From Streptomyces barkulensis (GTDB lineage Bacteria > Actinomycetota > Actinomycetes > Streptomycetales > Streptomycetaceae), in contig NZ_PGSG01000037.1 of NCBI RefSeq assembly GCF_002843305.1, forward strand, positions 1 through 43,359: a stretch of 43,359 bases of DNA, in the 5' to 3' direction. Shown piece after piece: positions 39,815 to 43,359 of this stretch. The notes beneath the pieces were generated by a model. The model worked only from the letters and a program-made list of their open reading frames with translations. It was not told the origin of the DNA and made no database searches. The translations under genes were made by a program, and so were the position numbers. Every line of letters begins with the position of its first letter. The stretch's first letter is position 1.

Positions 39815-42800
39815 ATGGCAGCTTCGCCGACTTCGCACGACCTCGACCCGACGCCGACCGCCGGACCCGCCTCCGCCGGGACGTCGAAGACCCCCCGCGC
39901 CGATGCCCTGCGTGAGGCGTTGTCCTCGCGGGTGGTGGTGGCGGACGGGGCGATGGGCACGATGCTGCAGGCGGCCGATCCGTCGCTGGAGGACTTCCAG
40001 CAGTTGGAGGGCTGTAACGAGGTTCTCAACGTCACCCGCCCCGACATCGTGGCCTCGGTGCACGAGGCGTATCTGGCGGTGGGGGTGGACTGTGTGGAGA
40101 CCAACACCTTCGGTGCCAACTTCGCGGCGCTGGCGGAGTACGACATCGCCGGCCGGGTGGAGGAGTTGTCCGAGGCCGGGGCGCGGGTGGCGCGGGAGGT
40201 GGCCGACGCCTTCACGCGGGACACGGGGCGGCAGCGGTGGGTGCTGGGGGCGATGGGGCCGGGTACCAAGCTGCCCACCCTGGGCCATGTCGAGTACCGC
40301 ACGCTGCGGGACGCCTATCAGGCCAATGCCGAGGGTTTGCTGGCGGGGGGTGCGGACGCGCTGCTGGTGGAGACGACCCAGGACCTGCTGCAGACCAAGG
40401 CGGCGGTGCTGGGGGCGCGGCGGGCGCTGGATGCGGCCGGGTGGTCGGTGCCGGTGATCTGCTCGGTGACGGTGGAGACGACCGGCACGATGCTGCTGGG
40501 CAGTGAGATCGGTGCGGCTCTGACGGCGCTGGAGCCGCTGGGCATCGACATGATCGGGCTCAACTGTGCCACCGGTCCGGCGGAGATGAGCGAGCATCTG
40601 CGCTACCTCGCGCGGCACTCCCGCATCCCGCTGTCCTGTATGCCGAACGCGGGGCTGCCGGAGCTGACCGCCGACGGTGCGCGCTATCCGCTCACGCCGG
40701 GTGAGCTGGCGGATGCGCAGGAGTCGTTCGTGGCCGAGTACGGGCTGTCGCTGGTGGGTGGGTGCTGCGGGACGACGCCGGAGCATCTGCGGCAGGTGGT
40801 CGAGCGGGTGCGGGGAGTGGTGCCGGCGGGGCGGGAGGTGCGGCCGGAGCCGGGGGCGGCGTCGCTGTACCAGGCGGTGCCGTTTAGGCAGGACACCTCG
40901 TATCTGGCGATCGGGGAGCGCACCAACGCCAACGGGTCGAAGAAGTTCCGCACCGCCATGCTGGAAGGGCGGTGGGAGGACTGCGTGGAGATCGCGCGGG
41001 AGCAGATCCGCGAGGGCGCGCACCTGCTGGATCTGTGTGTGGACTATGTGGGCCGTGACGGGGTGGCGGACATGGCCGAGCTGGCCGGGCGGCTGGCGAC
41101 GGCCTCCACGCTGCCGGTGGTGCTGGACTCCACCGAGCCGGCCGTGATCGCGGCGGGGCTGGAGAAGCTGGGCGGCCGGGCGGTGATCAACAGTGTGAAC
41201 TACGAGGACGGTGACGGGCCCGGCTCCCGGTTCGCGCGGATCACGGCGCTGGCGGCCGAGCACGGGGCGGCGCTGATCGCGTTGACCATCGATGAGGAGG
41301 GGCAGGCGCGTACGGCCGGGCAGAAGGTGGCCGTGGCCGAGCGGCTGATCGCGGATCTGACGGGCAGGTGGGGTATCCGGGAGGAGGACATCCTCATCGA
41401 CTGCCTGACGTTCACCATCTGTACCGGTACCGAGGAGTCCCGCCGGGACGGGGTGGCCACGATCGAGGCGATCGGTGAGCTCAAGCGGCGGCATCCGCGG
41501 GTGCAGACCACGCTGGGGCTGTCGAACATCTCCTTCGGTCTGAATCCGGCCGCGCGGATGGTGCTCAACTCCGTGTTCCTGGACGAGTGCGTCAAGGCCG
41601 GGCTGGACTCGGCGATCGTGCACGCGGCCAAGATCCTGCCCATCGCGCGGATTCCCGCCGAGCAGGTGCGGGTGGCGCTGGATCTGATCTATGACCGGCG
41701 GGCGGAGGGCTATGACCCGCTGCAGCGGTTCCTGGAACTGTTCGAGGGCGTGGACACCAGGAGTGTGCAGGCCTCCCGGGCCGAGGAGCTGGCGGCGCTG
41801 CCGCTGGAGGAGCGGCTCAAGCGGCGGATCATCGACGGGGAGCGGGGCGGTCTGGAGGCCGATCTGGATGAGGCCCTCACCGAGCGTCCGGCGCTGGACA
41901 TCGTCAACGACACCCTGCTGGCGGGCATGAAGGTGGTCGGGGAGCTGTTCGGCTCCGGGCAGATGCAGCTGCCGTTCGTGCTGCAGTCGGCGGAGGTGAT
42001 GAAGACGGCCGTGGCCCATCTGGAGCCGCACATGGAGCGGGTCGAGGGCGCGGCGGGCAAGGGCACCATCGTGTTGGCCACGGTGCGCGGAGACGTGCAC
42101 GACATCGGCAAGAACCTGGTGGACATCATCTTGTCCAACAACGGCTACACGGTGGTCAACCTCGGGATCAAGCAGCCGGTGTCGGCGATCGTGGAGGCGG
42201 CCGAGGAGCACGCCGCGGATGTGATCGGCATGTCCGGGCTGCTGGTGAAGTCCACCGTGATCATGAAGGAGAATCTGCAGGAGCTCAACGCCCGTTCCCT
42301 GGCCGGGAAGTATCCGGTGATCCTGGGCGGGGCCGCGCTGACCCGCGCCTACGTCGAGCAGGACCTGCACGCCCTCTACGACGGGGAGGTCCGCTACGCC
42401 CGGGACGCCTTCGAGGGGCTGCGGCTGATGGACGCGCTGATGGGTGTCAAGCGTGGTGTGCCGGGGGCGAAGCTGCCCGAGCTGCGGCAGCGGCGGGTCA
42501 AGGCGGCGGCCGCCCAGGTGGCCGAGCCGGAGCCGGGCGGGCCGGTGCGCTCGGACGTGGCCACCGACCATCCGGTGCCCACCCCGCCCTTCTACGGCAC
42601 GCGGGTGGTCAAGGGCATTCCGCTCAAGGAGTACGCGTCCTGGCTGGACGAGGACGCGTTGTTCAAGGGGCAGTGGGGGCTGAAGGCGCCGCGCACCGGG
42701 GACGGGCCCTCCTACCGGGAGCTGGTCGAGGCCGAGGGCCGGCCGCGGCTGCGGGGCTGGCTGGAGCGGCTGCACACCGACAGCCTGCTGGAGGCCGCGG

Positions 42801-43359
42801 TGGTCTACGGCTACTTCCCCTGCCACGCCGAGGGCGACGACCTGGTGGTCCTCGGTGAGGACGGTGCCGAGCGGTGCCGGTTCACCTTCCCCCGCCAGCG
42901 CCGCGGGCGCCGGCTGTGCCTGGCGGACTTCTTCCGCCCCAAGGAGTCCGGTCAGACGGACGTGGTGGGCCTGCAGGTGGTCACCGTCGGCTCCCGCATC
43001 GGCCAGGCCACCGCCGAGCTGTTCGCCGCCAACGCCTACCGCGACTATCTGGAGCTGCACGGCCTGTCGGTGCAGCTGGCCGAGGCGCTGGCCGAGTACT
43101 GGCACGCCCGGGTCCGTGCCGAGCTCGGTTTCGCCGGCGACGACCCCGACGCGATCGAGGACATGTTCGCCCTCAAATACCGCGGGGCGCGGTTCTCGCT
43201 GGGGTACGGGGCGTGTCCGGAGCTGGCCGACCGCGCCAAGATCGCCGAGCTGCTCCGGCCCGAGCGGATCGGGGTGAAGCTGTCCGAGGAGTTCCAGCTC
43301 CATCCCGAACAGTCCACCGACGCCATCGTCGTCCACCACCCCGAGGCCAAATACTTCAA
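39815..43359 (+). CDS. metH: Cobalamin-dependent methionine synthase (3' end cut by window)
   Basis: 1181 codons are present and the frame is open at the edge; relatives end about three residues later. It transfers methyl from methyltetrahydrofolate to homocysteine through B12. Order: homocysteine domain with zinc cysteines (LNCATGP, Cys251; GGCCGTTP, Cys317-318), pterin domain from YLAIGERTNANGSKKF (about 363), B12 domain with GDVHDIGKN (Asp760, His762 as lower cobalt ligand, Gly765), activation domain with LGYGACPELADR. ATG 39815 has GGGAG about seven bases upstream. Codons end in G far more often than in neighbouring genes. It is divergent from gylR. Confidence 0.96.
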   Translation, partial: MAASPTSHDLDPTPTAGPASAGTSKTPRADALREALSSRVVVADGAMGTMLQAADPSLEDFQQLEGCNEVLNVTRPDIVASVHEAYLAVGVDCVETNTFGANFAALAEYDIAGRVEELSEAGARVAREVADAFTRDTGRQRWVLGAMGPGTKLPTLGHVEYRTLRDAYQANAEGLLAGGADALLVETTQDLLQTKAAVLGARRALDAAGWSVPVICSVTVETTGTMLLGSEIGAALTALEPLGIDMIGLNCATGPAEMSEHLRYLARHSRIPLSCMPNAGLPELTADGARYPLTPGELADAQESFVAEYGLSLVGGCCGTTPEHLRQVVERVRGVVPAGREVRPEPGAASLYQAVPFRQDTSYLAIGERTNANGSKKFRTAMLEGRWEDCVEIAREQIREGAHLLDLCVDYVGRDGVADMAELAGRLATASTLPVVLDSTEPAVIAAGLEKLGGRAVINSVNYEDGDGPGSRFARITALAAEHGAALIALTIDEEGQARTAGQKVAVAERLIADLTGRWGIREEDILIDCLTFTICTGTEESRRDGVATIEAIGELKRRHPRVQTTLGLSNISFGLNPAARMVLNSVFLDECVKAGLDSAIVHAAKILPIARIPAEQVRVALDLIYDRRAEGYDPLQRFLELFEGVDTRSVQASRAEELAALPLEERLKRRIIDGERGGLEADLDEALTERPALDIVNDTLLAGMKVVGELFGSGQMQLPFVLQSAEVMKTAVAHLEPHMERVEGAAGKGTIVLATVRGDVHDIGKNLVDIILSNNGYTVVNLGIKQPVSAIVEAAEEHAADVIGMSGLLVKSTVIMKENLQELNARSLAGKYPVILGGAALTRAYVEQDLHALYDGEVRYARDAFEGLRLMDALMGVKRGVPGAKLPELRQRRVKAAAAQVAEPEPGGPVRSDVATDHPVPTPPFYGTRVVKGIPLKEYASWLDEDALFKGQWGLKAPRTGDGPSYRELVEAEGRPRLRGWLERLHTDSLLEAAVVYGYFPCHAEGDDLVVLGEDGAERCRFTFPRQRRGRRLCLADFFRPKESGQTDVVGLQVVTVGSRIGQATAELFAANAYRDYLELHGLSVQLAEALAEYWHARVRAELGFAGDDPDAIEDMFALKYRGARFSLGYGACPELADRAKIAELLRPERIGVKLSEEFQLHPEQSTDAIVVHHPEAKYF

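Noticed and set aside
38834..43339. A 4.5-kb open frame on the minus strand running antisense through metH into gylR
   Set aside because: Its codons lie exactly opposite metH codons and it stays open because metH avoids TTA, CTA and TCA. Only the part from 39598 down (gylR) has a start, ribosome site and family match.

Overview
The window comes from a high-GC actinomycete, almost certainly a Streptomyces. The evidence is strongly GC-biased third codon positions, GTG and TTG starts, leaderless promoters, chaplin genes, a mycothiol ligase (mshC) and the gyl glycerol operon. The order metH - gylR - glpF/glpK/glpD - PAC2 (ParJ-type) - mshC - SCO1664 family - DUF3090 - histidine phosphatase - CorA ... 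chpC - chpH - M20 peptidase ... gluconokinase matches, from memory and not by a search, the Streptomyces coelicolor SCO1657-SCO1690 neighbourhood. From about 10 kb to the right end the window is therefore conserved core chromosome, with metH cut by the right edge.

The left 10 kb is accessory. It opens with an IS5-type insertion sequence whose left end coincides with the window edge. Next come an acetyltransferase, a frameshifted Rossmann-like gene and an HD-hydrolase fragment, then an intact TPR regulator / phosphotransferase pair with an operator-like repeat cluster upstream. After that lie a four-gene chain of unknown small proteins (one with a probable zinc-binding fold) joined by GTGA stop/start overlaps, an unknown leaderless gene, a TIGR00027-type methyltransferase behind an unusually AT-rich promoter region, a DUF6928 protein, and a small monooxygenase-like protein whose promoter carries a convincing SoxR box.

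From 10 to 28 kb the layout is: nucleotidyltransferase; AAA/DUF234 ATPase behind a perfect 20-bp-arm palindrome; an acyl-CoA dehydrogenase / phosphotransferase pair that mirrors the two halves of ACAD10/11; a Nudix - DUF202 - DUF202 - gluconokinase operon; a KstD-like flavoprotein; tRNA-Leu(GAG); an M20 peptidase; the chaplins chpH and chpC; DUF5703; a conserved acidic protein; a RecD2-like protein that has lost its P-loop; an aldo/keto reductase; an F420-type LLM oxidoreductase; and a ferritin-like protein.

From 28 kb on, CorA diverges from a run of three conserved actinobacterial genes (histidine phosphatase, DUF3090 zinc-ribbon protein, SCO1664-family kinase-like protein) that leads into mshC. 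This run is the best candidate here for a conserved but functionally undescribed module. It ends at a strong bidirectional terminator facing the ParJ-like gene. The glycerol operon follows, with the same GylR-type 15-bp operator upstream of both gylR and glpF, and then divergent metH.
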